This document shows positions 8,055-16,722 of a stretch of 64,000 bases of DNA, piece after piece. Both the position numbers and the translations under genes were made by a program. Source of the DNA: Oceanobacillus sp. HTM 045 (GTDB lineage: Bacteria > Pseudomonadota > Alphaproteobacteria > Rhodobacterales > Rhodobacteraceae); NCBI GenBank assembly GCA_009733745.1, contig WNWL01000002.1, positions 434,001-498,000 of the forward strand, written 5' to 3'. How positions within the stretch are numbered: the first letter of the stretch is position 1; every line of letters begins with the position of its first letter. The notes under the pieces were generated by a model. The model did no database searches. It saw only the letters and a list, made by a program, of their open reading frames with translations, and was not told where the DNA came from.

Positions 8055-8852
8055 CTATCCCATGAGTTGCTTGCCCACATGGTTCCTCACCCGGGCCAGC
8101 AACGCAATCATTTCAGGACCTTCACGCATGACGTGATCCAGGTCGTTGCGGTTCGCGGCGGCATTCATGGTCTGGCAGGCGTGCTGCAGGCCGACCGCGC
8201 CGATGGCGCCGGCGACGCTGATCAGGATATGGGTGCCGGCGCGAATCTCCTTCACGTCGCGCCGTTCCAGCGCCTTGCCGAGCCGGACGCCGGCGTCCGA
8301 CAGGTCCTCGTTCACGCGCTCCAGCAGCTCCGACATCGAATCTGGGCCGATGGCGTCGGCGAGCGAATCGTAGATCTCGCGCGAGATCAGCTCGTCCCCC
8401 TCCGCACCACGGTGGCACGCGCCCGCGAGGGGTTCGGGCCGCGCGCCGGCGCGGACGCGGCGGTCGCGGCGCGTGGCGGACATGGCGAGGACCTCGTCGC
8501 CGAACTGCTCGATGGAGACGATCGGCTTGGGGATGATGCCGTCGGCACCGGCGGACATGATCGGCTCGCGGTGCTCGCGCATGACATAGGCGGTGAGCGC
8601 GATCATCGGCGTGTCGGCGATCGGGCCCTGCGTCTCGCGGACCCGGCGGATGACGTCGATGCCGGAGACGCGCGGCATCTCGATGTCGACCAGCACCACG
8701 TCGAACGGTTCGGCGCCGATCATCTCCAGCGCCTCGGCCCCGTCGGCGGCGACGCTGACGGAGGCACCGAGTGTCTCGAGCATCTGCGTGGCCACGAGCT
8801 GGTTGGTGGGATTGTCCTCGGCGAGGAGGATGTGCAGTCCCGACAGCTTCAT
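8055..8852 (-). CDS. Receiver + HPt phosphorelay protein
   Basis: The 265-residue protein starts at ATG 8852 with GAGG upstream. The receiver domain (residues ~6-125) is intact, with LLAEDNPTNQ, acceptor D56 in VVLVDIEMP, and the switch segment MIALTAY. The C-terminal HPt helix bundle follows, with H208 in the pattern THILISVAGAIGAVGL. It would pass phosphate between the kinase-like protein encoded upstream and the LuxO-like activator downstream, combining the roles of a hybrid-kinase receiver and LuxU. Acidic and phosphotransfer residues all look present. Confidence 0.85.
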   Translation of the reverse strand: MKLSGLHILLAEDNPTNQLVATQMLETLGASVSVAADGAEALEMIGAEPFDVVLVDIEMPRVSGIDVIRRVRETQGPIADTPMIALTAYVMREHREPIMSAGADGIIPKPIVSIEQFGDEVLAMSATRRDRRVRAGARPEPLAGACHRGAEGDELISREIYDSLADAIGPDSMSELLERVNEDLSDAGVRLGKALERRDVKEIRAGTHILISVAGAIGAVGLQHACQTMNAAANRNDLDHVMREGPEMIALLARVRNHVGKQLMG

Positions 8853-9027
8853 AGCGGGGTCCTCATTCTGGGCGTCCTGTTGCCGCGGCCCGGCCGCGGC
8901 GGTGCTGCGGGCCTGCGACGGCCCGGATCCTGTCCCCACCTAAGCCCCCTCCCGTCAACAATTGGAAAACATGGGAAGAATTAAGGCAGGAGCGGGGTCG
9001 GGGGGTCACCGGGCGTTCACTCTCTCG

Positions 9028-10683
9028 TCATCGCCGCATGCCGGCGCGGCTGCCGATCGCGTCGCGGAGCTGGACCAGCGTGGGCGGATAGGGCATCGCG
9101 GCATCGCAGGCGGGGCTCTCCTGCGAGTTGCCTATCGAGACGATGCGCGCGCCCGGATGCGAGCGGCGGAGCGTGGTGAGGAACTCGGGGTCGCAGGCCT
9201 CCGACGCCTCCACCACCACCGCGTCGACCGCCTGGCAGGCGTGGCTCCGGTCCCATTGCAGGAGGCCGAGCCGAGTGAGCATGGAGTGGCAGACGGTGCG
9301 CATGGTGGGCGAGTTGACCTCCAGGCGCACGAATCGCTGCATCTCGCCGGCCAGTTCGACCGGGATCGAGACGATGACGCGCGGGCGGCGCGGGTCCTCG
9401 CGCTCCAGGTCGATGGTCCCGCCGAGGCGGGCGAGCAGGCCGCGGGCGATCGCCGGGCCGAGCGCGTCCGACTCGATGGAGCCGAGCGCGCCGGTGCCCG
9501 CGCCGAGCACCGTGTCCGCGCGCCAGCCGGGGCGGCCTTCCGGCGGTTCGGAGACGGTGAGGGTCACGATCACCCGCCCTTCCGCGTAGGCGAACTCGAC
9601 GGTGACGTCGCGTTCCGCCACCCGCTGGGTCAGGAAGGAGACGAGGTGGCCGATCACCTGGCGGATGCGCACGAAATCGCCGAGCAGGCGGCCGGGCAGC
9701 ATGGCGGGCGGGCGGACGTCGAGCTCGATCCCCTCGCGCTCGGCGGAGTGGCCGTAGAGGTCGCGCACCGAATCGGCGAGGTCGGACAGGTCGAAGCGGT
9801 TCGGTTCGATGTCGGCCTCCTGCCCTTCCAGTTCGGCGAAGTCGAGGATGTCGACGAGCTGGTTGATCATCTCGCGGCCCGACCGCTCGGCCTGGTCGAG
9901 CAGCTTGGCCTGCTCCGGCGTCAGCCCGCTCTGGCGCACCAGCGCGACGAGGCCGAGCACGCCGTTCATGGGTGTGCGGAGTTCATGGCTCATCATGGAA
10001 AGGAAGCGCGACTTGGCGCGGCTCGCCTCCTCCGCCAGCGCGGCCTGGCGGCGGCTCTCGCGGGTCTGGCGCTTCTGGCGTTGCACCTCGGAGAGGAGCG
10101 CGGCGACCAGCGCCGCGGCGAGCGCCATCGAGATCAGGCTGAGGCCGAGGGTGATGTTGGTGCTGGCGCGCAGGTCGGCGCGGATCTCGTGCTGGAGCAG
10201 TTCCTCGCTCCAGACCACGGTCTGCGACAGCGCGCGGATGCGGAGCGCGTATTCGTCGATGCCGCCGGAGAGCTGGAGGGCGACCTCGGGGTCGAGCCGC
10301 CCGCCGATGCCGATCTGCTGGCGCAGCCCTTCGAGGCGGTCGCGGATGTCCTGGAGGACGCCGCCCTCGTCGTAGCCGGCGATGCGACTGCCGCTCTCGC
10401 CGGCGAGGTGGGTTTCCAGCCGGGCATCGAGCGTCTCGATCGCCTCGGCCACGGCGCTGTGGGGCACCTCCGGGTCGTCGGCGGCGTAGCGGGCGAGGAC
10501 CTGGCCGAAATGCTCAGTCTCCGCCTCGATCTGGGCGATGCGCCATTCGATCCGGTCCATCGACAGGCGCTGGATGGTCTGGATGTCGCTGCGCATGGCG
10601 AAGAAGCCGAAGGCGGCGACGGCGATCATGCCGAGCAGGCAGAGCGAGATCAGGAAACGGGGAATGCGCCGAAGCCAGGTCAC
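9028..10683 (-). CDS. Membrane sensor kinase-like protein with degraded ATP-binding domain
   Basis: The 551-residue protein has TM1 at ~9-30, an extracytoplasmic helical sensor region to ~175, and TM2 at ~177-198. A HisKA dimerisation domain follows with H233 in SHELRTPMNGVLG. The ATPase domain is unusual: the N-box region reads RQVIGHLVSFLTQRV without the conserved Asn, and the usual glycine-rich boxes are not recognisable (ADTVLGAGTGALGSIESDALGP). The last ~100 residues look like a receiver fold without the acceptor Asp pattern (DAVVVEASEACDPEFL). It heads the phosphorelay operon, so a phosphatase or signal-gating role is possible. Confidence 0.75.
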   Translation of the reverse strand: MTWLRRIPRFLISLCLLGMIAVAAFGFFAMRSDIQTIQRLSMDRIEWRIAQIEAETEHFGQVLARYAADDPEVPHSAVAEAIETLDARLETHLAGESGSRIAGYDEGGVLQDIRDRLEGLRQQIGIGGRLDPEVALQLSGGIDEYALRIRALSQTVVWSEELLQHEIRADLRASTNITLGLSLISMALAAALVAALLSEVQRQKRQTRESRRQAALAEEASRAKSRFLSMMSHELRTPMNGVLGLVALVRQSGLTPEQAKLLDQAERSGREMINQLVDILDFAELEGQEADIEPNRFDLSDLADSVRDLYGHSAEREGIELDVRPPAMLPGRLLGDFVRIRQVIGHLVSFLTQRVAERDVTVEFAYAEGRVIVTLTVSEPPEGRPGWRADTVLGAGTGALGSIESDALGPAIARGLLARLGGTIDLEREDPRRPRVIVSIPVELAGEMQRFVRLEVNSPTMRTVCHSMLTRLGLLQWDRSHACQAVDAVVVEASEACDPEFLTTLRRSHPGARIVSIGNSQESPACDAAMPYPPTLVQLRDAIGSRAGMRR

Positions 10684-11180
10684 GGACGTATCCTCGCGAT
10701 ACCTGTACCCGCGAAACGGGCGGCGCGGTGAGCGCCGTTCGGCCGGGTTGCACGTCTCATCCGCACGTCATCTGCCCACCACAGGACCAAGGCAACATGC
10801 GGCGCGCACTCCGCCGCGGTCAGGACCGGACCTGCCCGACGGGTCGGACGGCAGCACCCGAAACGCGGCACCGGAAGCGCGGTTTGCTCAGGGCGATGCA
10901 AAACGCAATTCCACCTCGCGTTCTGCACGCACGCACTGGGCGAATCGTCGCTTCGGCCCGGTCCATGACGATCGGTTCGGGAGCAGACCAAAGTAAGGTC
11001 AAGACAGTGTTAATTTTCATGATCGGGGGCGGCTGGCGGGCAGCGACCTGTTGCCGCCCCGCATCGGGCGACGGGCGCCGCGCGATGAGCCGCGCCCGGC
11101 CCGCCAGGGGGCCGGGCGCCTGTCGAACGCCGATCCGGGCCGGTCAGGCCCCCGTTTCAGGCCCCGTTTCAGGCCCCGTT
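10684..11180. other. 497 bp gene-free region between prpE and the kinase operon
   Basis: It contains the presumed promoter region of the phosphorelay operon (minus strand), an A/T-rich patch at 10990-11025 with AGTGTTAATTTTCATGA, a GC hairpin at 11092-11119 (arms GCGCCCGGCC/GGCCGGGCGC), and the 12 bp tandem array behind prpE. Short frames in it lack ribosome sites and family likeness. Confidence 0.55.
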
Positions 11181-11183
11181 TCA
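11144..11183 (-). repeat. 12 bp tandem array beginning in the prpE stop codon
   Basis: On the minus strand TGAAACGGGGCC is repeated: TCA complements occur at 11181, 11169, 11157 and 11144 (spacings 12, 12 and 13). The first TGA is the prpE stop, so the first repeats give spare in-frame stops. Confidence 0.85.
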
Positions 11184-13079
11184 GGCCTGGCTCGGGTAGC
11201 CGAGCGTGCCGACGGCCTCCTTCACCTCGTCGAGGATCGCCGGGTCGTCGATGGTCGCGGGCATCTTGAAGCTCTCGCCGTCGGCGATCCGGGACATCGT
11301 GCCGCGCAGGATCTTGCCGGTGCGGGTCTTGGGCAGGCGCGGGACCACGACCGCCAGCTTGAACGCCGCGACCGGGCCGATCTCGTTGCGAACCAGCGCG
11401 ACGCATTCCCTTACGATCTCGTCATGCGGCCGGTTGCAGCCGGCGTTGAGGCAGAGGAAGCCCATCGGCAACTGGCCCTTCAGCTCGTCGGCCACGCCGA
11501 TCACCGCGCATTCGGCGACGTCCTGGTGGCTGGCGAGCACCTCCTCCATCGCGCCGGTGGAAAGGCGATGGCCGGCGACGTTGATGACGTCGTCGGTGCG
11601 GGCCATGATGTAGAGGTAGCCGTCCTCGTCCATCATGCCCGCGTCGCCGGTCTCGTAGTAGCCGGGGAAGGTGGTGAGGTAGGATTTCTTGAACCGGTCG
11701 TCGGCGTTCCAGAGGGTCGGCAGCGTGCCCGGCGGCAGCGGCAGCTTGACCGCGATGGCCCCGAGCGTGCCTGCCGGCAGCGGGTGGCCGGCCTCGTCGA
11801 GGATCTGCACGTCGTAGCCCGGCATCGGCACGGTGGGCGAGCCGAGCTTCACCGGCAGCATCTCCAGCCCGACCGGGTTGGCGGCGATGGCATAGCCGGT
11901 TTCCGTCTGCCACCAGTGGTCGATGACCGGCACCTTGAGCTGCTTCTGCGCCCATTCGATGGTCGGCGGGTCGGCCCGCTCGCCGGCGAGGAACAGGGTC
12001 TTGAGGCAGGAGAGGTCGTATTTGCCCACGAACTCGCCCTTCGGATCCTCCCGCTTGATGGCGCGGAAGGCGGTGGGCGCGGTGAAGAGGACCTTCACGC
12101 CGTGCTCGGAGATCACCCGCCAGAAGGTGCCCGCGTCGGGCGTGCCGACCGGCTTGCCTTCGAACACGATGGTGGTGCAGCCCGCCAGCAGCGGCGCGTA
12201 GGCGATGTAGGAATGGCCCACCACCCAGCCGACATCGGACGCGGCCCAGTACACGTCGCCCGCCTCGACGCCGTAGATGTTCTTCATCGTCCAGAGCAGC
12301 GCCACCATGTGGCCCGCGTTGGGACGCACGACGCCCTTGGGCTGGCCGGTCGTGCCGGAGGTGTAGAGGATGTAGAGCGGGTCGGCCCCGCCCACCGGCA
12401 CGCACTCGGCCGGTTCGGTGCCGTACTGGAAGGCGTGCCAGTCGTGGTCGCGGCCCTCGATCAGCTTCGCCACCTCCTGCTCGCGCTGGAAGATGACGCA
12501 GAAGTCGGGCTTGTGCTTCGACTGCTCGATGGCGGCTTCGACCAGCGGCTTGTAGTGGACCACCCGGCCCGGCTCGAGCCCGCAGGAGGCGGCGATGATC
12601 GCCTTGGGCGTGGCGTCGTCGATGCGCACCGCCAGCTCGTGCGCGGCGAAGCCGCCGAACACCACCGAGTGGACCGCGCCGATCCGGGCGCAGGCGAGCA
12701 TCGCCTCCAGCGCCTCGGGCACCATCGGCATGTAGATGATCACCCGGTCGCCCTTCTCCACCCCCTTGGCGCGGAGCGCGCCGGCGAGGCTGGCGACGCG
12801 GTCGCGCAGCTCGGCATAGGTGATCTCGTGCTTCGAGTGGGTGATCGGGCTGTCATGGATGATGGCGACCCGGTCGCCGTGGCCCGCCTCGACATGGCGA
12901 TCCACCGCGTTCCAGCAGGTGTTGCATTCGCCGTCCGCGTACCAGCGGTAGAAGGGTGCGTTCGCGTCGTCGAGCGCGCGGGTCGGCGGCGTGGTCCAGT
13001 CGATGGCCTTCGCGGCCTCCACCCAGAAGCCTTCCGGGTCCGCGCGCCAGCCTTCGTACACCTCTTTGTATGTCGTCAT
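11181..13079 (-). CDS. prpE: Propionyl-CoA synthetase (propionate-CoA ligase)
   Basis: The 632-residue protein starts at ATG 13079 (MTTYKEVYEGWRADPE). The start (EGFWVEAAKAIDW, CNTCWNAVDRHV) matches PrpE/Acs enzymes; the AMP-binding loop is YTSGTTGQPKG, with WWQTETG and the hinge/acylated lysine region TRTGKILR. It activates propionate with ATP and CoA to propionyl-CoA in the cytosol, feeding the carboxylase and mutase encoded nearby. PrpE is preferred over acetyl-CoA synthetase because of the N-terminus, the length and the context. It is alone in its transcript, divergent from a 30-residue gene, with a TTGCAAA motif in its upstream region. Confidence 0.9.
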   Translation of the reverse strand: MTTYKEVYEGWRADPEGFWVEAAKAIDWTTPPTRALDDANAPFYRWYADGECNTCWNAVDRHVEAGHGDRVAIIHDSPITHSKHEITYAELRDRVASLAGALRAKGVEKGDRVIIYMPMVPEALEAMLACARIGAVHSVVFGGFAAHELAVRIDDATPKAIIAASCGLEPGRVVHYKPLVEAAIEQSKHKPDFCVIFQREQEVAKLIEGRDHDWHAFQYGTEPAECVPVGGADPLYILYTSGTTGQPKGVVRPNAGHMVALLWTMKNIYGVEAGDVYWAASDVGWVVGHSYIAYAPLLAGCTTIVFEGKPVGTPDAGTFWRVISEHGVKVLFTAPTAFRAIKREDPKGEFVGKYDLSCLKTLFLAGERADPPTIEWAQKQLKVPVIDHWWQTETGYAIAANPVGLEMLPVKLGSPTVPMPGYDVQILDEAGHPLPAGTLGAIAVKLPLPPGTLPTLWNADDRFKKSYLTTFPGYYETGDAGMMDEDGYLYIMARTDDVINVAGHRLSTGAMEEVLASHQDVAECAVIGVADELKGQLPMGFLCLNAGCNRPHDEIVRECVALVRNEIGPVAAFKLAVVVPRLPKTRTGKILRGTMSRIADGESFKMPATIDDPAILDEVKEAVGTLGYPSQA

Positions 13080-13143
13080 CTTTCACTCCCTCGTAGCGGA
13101 CGAGTAGCCCGCAGGTATTTTTGCGGTCACGTCTTCGCGGCCA

Positions 13144-13165
13144 CTTGCAAACCCCGAATTTCGGG
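13144..13165. promoter_or_regulatory. Possible acyl-CoA-regulator site upstream of prpE
   Basis: CTTGCAAA (13144-13151) is followed by the 13 bp palindrome CCCGAATTTCGGG (13153-13165), 65-86 bp before the prpE start. TTTGCAAA half-sites are, from memory of the Rhodobacter sphaeroides work, what PccR binds. Only one half-site is clear here. Confidence 0.35.
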
Positions 13166-13225
13166 CGCATTTCTTTCGCTTGACGAGGCATTCCGCCACG
13201 TCGAATCACTCAGGGAAACTCGGTC

Positions 13226-13318
13226 ATGGACAAGAAGTCGATGGCAGGCACGAAGAAACCCGGCGGCACCCCGAAGGGTGGCGGCTCCTCGGCGACGAAG
13301 CCCGGTAACAAGAAGTAA
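13226..13318 (+). CDS. 30-residue basic Lys/Gly-rich small protein
   Basis: ATG 13226 to TAA 13318 encodes 30 residues with eight lysines, seven glycines and no aromatic residue, opening MDKKSMAGTKKPGG. AGGGA lies 9-13 bases before the ATG. A perfect-armed hairpin follows 10 bases after the stop, which supports an independent short transcript divergent from prpE. The composition suggests a disordered nucleic-acid-binding or histone-tail-like peptide. Function is unknown, and it could also be a chance frame. Confidence 0.5.
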   Translation: MDKKSMAGTKKPGGTPKGGGSSATKPGNKK

Positions 13319-13327
13319 TTCCGGCAT

Positions 13328-13369
13328 TGCGGCGCGCGCGCTTACTAGGGGTGGTCGTTGCGCGCCGCA
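13328..13369 (+). terminator. Hairpin between the small gene and maeB
   Basis: Perfect 10 bp arms TGCGGCGCGC / GCGCGCCGCA with a 22-base loop, then TTCTCT on the plus strand. It lies between convergent genes and could serve both. Confidence 0.55.
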
Positions 13370-13422
13370 TTCTCTAGACGAGACTATTTCCGAAGAAATT
13401 CTCATTACCTCCGACTTTCCCG

Positions 13423-15720
13423 TCACGCATAGTGCTTCACCGGCGTTCCCGCGAGCGCCGCGATGTTCAGAAGGCCCCGCGGCGTGATCGAGGGGCTGAC
13501 GATATGGGCCTGGTTGCCCATTCCCATCAGGATCGGACCGACCTCCAGCCCGCCGACGAGCTGCTTGAGGATGTTGCGCGAGCCCGAGGCGGCATCGACA
13601 TTGGCGAAGACCAGGCAGTTGGCCGCGCCCTGCATCCGCGAGTTGGGGAAGAGGCGCATCCGCAGCACCGGGTCGAGCGCATGGTCGGCATGCATCTCGC
13701 CCTCGTACTCGAAATCCACCTCCATCTCGTCGAGCAGCTTTAGCGCCGCGCGCATCTTGCGGCCCGACACCGTGTCGAGGTTGCCGAAGACGGAGTGGCT
13801 GAGCAGCGCGATCTTGGGCTCGATGCCGAAGCGGCGGATGTGCCGCGCGCAGCCGATCACCGTCTCGGCCACCTGCTCGGGCGTCGGCTCGGTGTGGACC
13901 TGGCTGTCGGCGATGAAGATCACGCCCTGGTCGAGGATCACCGGCGAGAGCGCGCCGACCGGGTGAAGCTGCCCGCCCGACCCGTCCGGCCCGCCGGCGA
14001 GCACTTCCTCGACGTATTTCAGGTGCCAGAGATACTGGCCGAAGGTGCCGCAGATCATCGAGTCCGCATCGCCCCGGCGGACGGCCACGGCGGCGATGGC
14101 CGTGGTGTTGGTGCGCAGGATCGCGCGGGCGAGGTCGGGGGTGACGCCGCGCCGCTCCATGATGGCGTGGTAGGTCTCCCAGTAGTCGCGATAGCGCGGG
14201 TCGTCGTTGGGGTTCACCAGCTCGAAGTCCTGGCCGATCCGCACGGTGAGGCCGGCGCGCTCGATCCGGCTCTCGACCACCTCGGGCCGGCCGATCAGGA
14301 TGGGCGTGTCCACCCCCTCCTCGCGCATCGACTGGGCGGTGCGGAGCACGCGCTCGTCCTCGCCCTCGGCGAAGATGATCCGGCGGTGCCCGGCGCGGGC
14401 GGCCTCGAAGACCGGCTTCATCAGCATGGCGGAGCGGAAGACCGAGCTTTCCAGCGACGCGCGGTAGACCGCCATGTCCTCCTTGGGCCGGGTGGCCACG
14501 CCGCTGTCCATCGCCGCCTTCGCCACGGCGGAGGCGACGGTGGCGAGCAGGCGCGGGTCGAACGGCTTGGGGATCAGGTATTCGCGGCCGAACACCATCC
14601 GCTCGCCCTGGTAGGCGGCGGCCGCCTCGGCCGAGGAGGTCTGGCGCGCCAGCCCGGCGATGGCCTCGGCGCAGGCGACCTTCATCTCCTCGTTGATCTG
14701 GGTCGCGCCCGCATCCAGCGCGCCACGGAAGATGAACGGGAAGCAGAGCACGTTGTTGACCTGGTTCGGGTAGTCCGACCGCCCGGTGGCGATGATCGCG
14801 TCGGGCCGTGCCTCGGCCGCGTCGTCGGGCCAGATCTCGGGCACCGGGTTGGCGAGGGCGAAGATGATCGGGTTGCCCGCCATGCCCTTGACCATGTCCT
14901 TCGTGATGATCCGGGGCGCGGAGAGGCCGAGGAACAGGTCGGCGTCCTTCAGCACCTCCTCCAGCGGCCTGTCGCCGCCCGGCTGGGCGTAGGAGCGTTT
15001 GGTCTCGTCGAGATCGTCGCGGGCGTCGTGGACGAGGCCGACATGGTCGGCCAGCCACACGTTCTCGCGCTTTACGCCGAGGTTAAGCAGCATGTTCAGG
15101 CAGGCGATCCCCGCCGCGCCGCCGCCGGTGGAGGCGATCTTGATGTCCTCGAACTTCTTGCCGGCGATGTGCAGCGCGTTGATCGCCGCCGCGGCCACGA
15201 CGATGGCGGTGCCGTGCTGGTCGTCGTGGAAGACGGGGATGCCCATCCGCTCCTTGCAGATGCGCTCTACGATGAAGCAGTCCGGCGCCTTGATGTCCTC
15301 GAGGTTCACGGCGCCGAAGGTCGGCTCCAGCGCGATGACGATCTCGGCCAGCTTCTCGGGGTCGAGCTCGTCCACCTCGATGTCGAACCCGTCGATATTG
15401 GCGAACTTCTTGAAGAGGGCGACCTTGCCCTCCATCACCGGCTTCGACGCCGCCGCGCCGATATTGCCGAGCCCCAGCACCGCCGTGCCGTTCGAGATCA
15501 CCGCCACCCGGTTGCTCTTGCCCGTGTAGCGCGCCGAGAGCGAGGCGTCGCGGTGGATCTCCATGCAGGCCTCGGCCACGCCGGGCGAGTAGGCCAGCGA
15601 GAGGTCGCGCTGCGTCGCCATCGGCTTGGTGACGCGGATCGCCAGCTTCCCGGGCGTCGGGAACTCGTGATAGGTCAGCGCCGCCTTCCTGAGTGCGGCT
15701 TCCTTTTCGTCGTCGGACAT
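13423..15720 (-). CDS. maeB: NADP-dependent malic enzyme with phosphotransacetylase-like domain (MaeB)
   Basis: The 765-residue protein starts at ATG 15720 (MSDDEKEAALRKAAL), chosen over an ATG five codons upstream because GGAGG lies 8 bases before it. Residues ~1-430 are the malic enzyme (SLAYSPGVAEAC, FHDDQHGTAIV, NAD(P)-loop STGGGAAGIACL); residues ~435-765 are a PTA-like domain (RIIFAEGEDERVLR, GMGNQAHIV). It converts malate to pyruvate, CO2 and NADPH. The PTA-like part is regulatory and usually inactive (family knowledge). It is third after scpA and a methyltransferase gene, so it can drain the succinyl-CoA made from propionate. Confidence 0.92.
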   Translation of the reverse strand: MSDDEKEAALRKAALTYHEFPTPGKLAIRVTKPMATQRDLSLAYSPGVAEACMEIHRDASLSARYTGKSNRVAVISNGTAVLGLGNIGAAASKPVMEGKVALFKKFANIDGFDIEVDELDPEKLAEIVIALEPTFGAVNLEDIKAPDCFIVERICKERMGIPVFHDDQHGTAIVVAAAAINALHIAGKKFEDIKIASTGGGAAGIACLNMLLNLGVKRENVWLADHVGLVHDARDDLDETKRSYAQPGGDRPLEEVLKDADLFLGLSAPRIITKDMVKGMAGNPIIFALANPVPEIWPDDAAEARPDAIIATGRSDYPNQVNNVLCFPFIFRGALDAGATQINEEMKVACAEAIAGLARQTSSAEAAAAYQGERMVFGREYLIPKPFDPRLLATVASAVAKAAMDSGVATRPKEDMAVYRASLESSVFRSAMLMKPVFEAARAGHRRIIFAEGEDERVLRTAQSMREEGVDTPILIGRPEVVESRIERAGLTVRIGQDFELVNPNDDPRYRDYWETYHAIMERRGVTPDLARAILRTNTTAIAAVAVRRGDADSMICGTFGQYLWHLKYVEEVLAGGPDGSGGQLHPVGALSPVILDQGVIFIADSQVHTEPTPEQVAETVIGCARHIRRFGIEPKIALLSHSVFGNLDTVSGRKMRAALKLLDEMEVDFEYEGEMHADHALDPVLRMRLFPNSRMQGAANCLVFANVDAASGSRNILKQLVGGLEVGPILMGMGNQAHIVSPSITPRGLLNIAALAGTPVKHYA

Positions 15721-15769
15721 CCGGTCCTCCATCCCTGGGTTCCGGGGCTTGTGCCGCCCCGGTTGGTGT

Positions 15770-16714
15770 TCAGAGCGATCGCGCCACCTTCGCGGCGATC
15801 TGTTTCGGTGTGCCGGCCATGGCGCCGGTCAGCGTCTCCTCGATCCGCGCGGCGAGCTTGGCGAAGGGCTTCTTCGCCTTGCCCTGCGGGAACCTGCCCT
15901 CGTAGTGCCTGCGGATCATGTCGCGCACATGAAGGGCGTTGTCGGGGTTCGTGACCATCACGTTCTGGACCGCCCGGTCGCTGTGCCGGAAGAAGACCCC
16001 GGTGGTGTCGGCGCAGCGTTCCGCCGTCTGCGGCACCTCCTCCAGCCCCGCCAGCGCGGCGGCGGTGCGCAGGGTCCACGGGTTGAAGTTGAAGATGTGC
16101 CCGTAGTGGAACATGTTCCCGCGCGACTTGGTGCGGCAGTAGACCTCGATGTTCGGCACCTCGACATAGAACACCCCACCCGGCTTCAGCCACGCGGCGA
16201 TCATGGCGAGGTAGCCTTCCGGGTCGTTCAGGTGCTCCAGAACGTGGTTGAGCCGGATCAGGTCGAAGCTCTCCGCCTCGAACAGGCCGGCGTCGAGGTG
16301 TTCGGAGGCGACGTTCAGCCCGAGATCGTCGCGGCAATAGGCGGCGTAGCCGAGATTGGGCTCGATGCCGCGCACGTCCTTGCCCATCTCGGACATCAGG
16401 GCGACGAACTCGCCCGAGCCCGCGCCGACGTCGAGCACCTTCTCAGCCGGGGCCAGCACGTCGCGGAACCGCGCGATGTGCCCGGCCACCCGGCGGAAGT
16501 TCCTGAGGATCTGGCGCTTCCGCGGCTTCTCGGCGGCCTTGTAGCTCTTGCGGTAGTCCTCCGAGTAGAACTTAGCCAGCTCCTCGTCGCCGGGGATCGG
16601 GTCGTTCCGCACCAGCCCGGTGGTCATGTCGATGACCGTGCGCAGGGGCTTCCCGTGGCGGTCCGTCTCCGAGACCACCTCGAGGTCGGCGGGATTGCCC
16701 TGGGCCCAGGTCAT
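15770..16714 (-). CDS. Class I SAM-dependent methyltransferase
   Basis: The 314-residue protein starts at ATG 16714, 9 bp after the scpA stop, with its ribosome site inside the scpA end. Motif I is KVLDVGAGSGEFVALM, the acidic loop IEPN, and motif IV FDLIRLNHVLEHLNDPEGYL, as in Methyltransf_23/UbiG-like enzymes. The N-terminal ~90 residues carry a TTGLVRNDPIP segment seen in sugar/hypothetical methyltransferases. No zinc-binding N-terminal cysteines are seen. The substrate is unknown. Its place between methylmalonyl-CoA mutase and malic enzyme does not suggest an obvious metabolic step. Confidence 0.8.
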   Translation of the reverse strand: MTWAQGNPADLEVVSETDRHGKPLRTVIDMTTGLVRNDPIPGDEELAKFYSEDYRKSYKAAEKPRKRQILRNFRRVAGHIARFRDVLAPAEKVLDVGAGSGEFVALMSEMGKDVRGIEPNLGYAAYCRDDLGLNVASEHLDAGLFEAESFDLIRLNHVLEHLNDPEGYLAMIAAWLKPGGVFYVEVPNIEVYCRTKSRGNMFHYGHIFNFNPWTLRTAAALAGLEEVPQTAERCADTTGVFFRHSDRAVQNVMVTNPDNALHVRDMIRRHYEGRFPQGKAKKPFAKLAARIEETLTGAMAGTPKQIAAKVARSL

Positions 16715-16722
16715 GCTGCCGC

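Noticed and set aside
10820-11020. Small minus-strand gene starting MKINTVLTLLW
   Set aside because: No ribosome site, Arg/Cys-rich unpatterned remainder and no neighbour relation; treated as intergenic.
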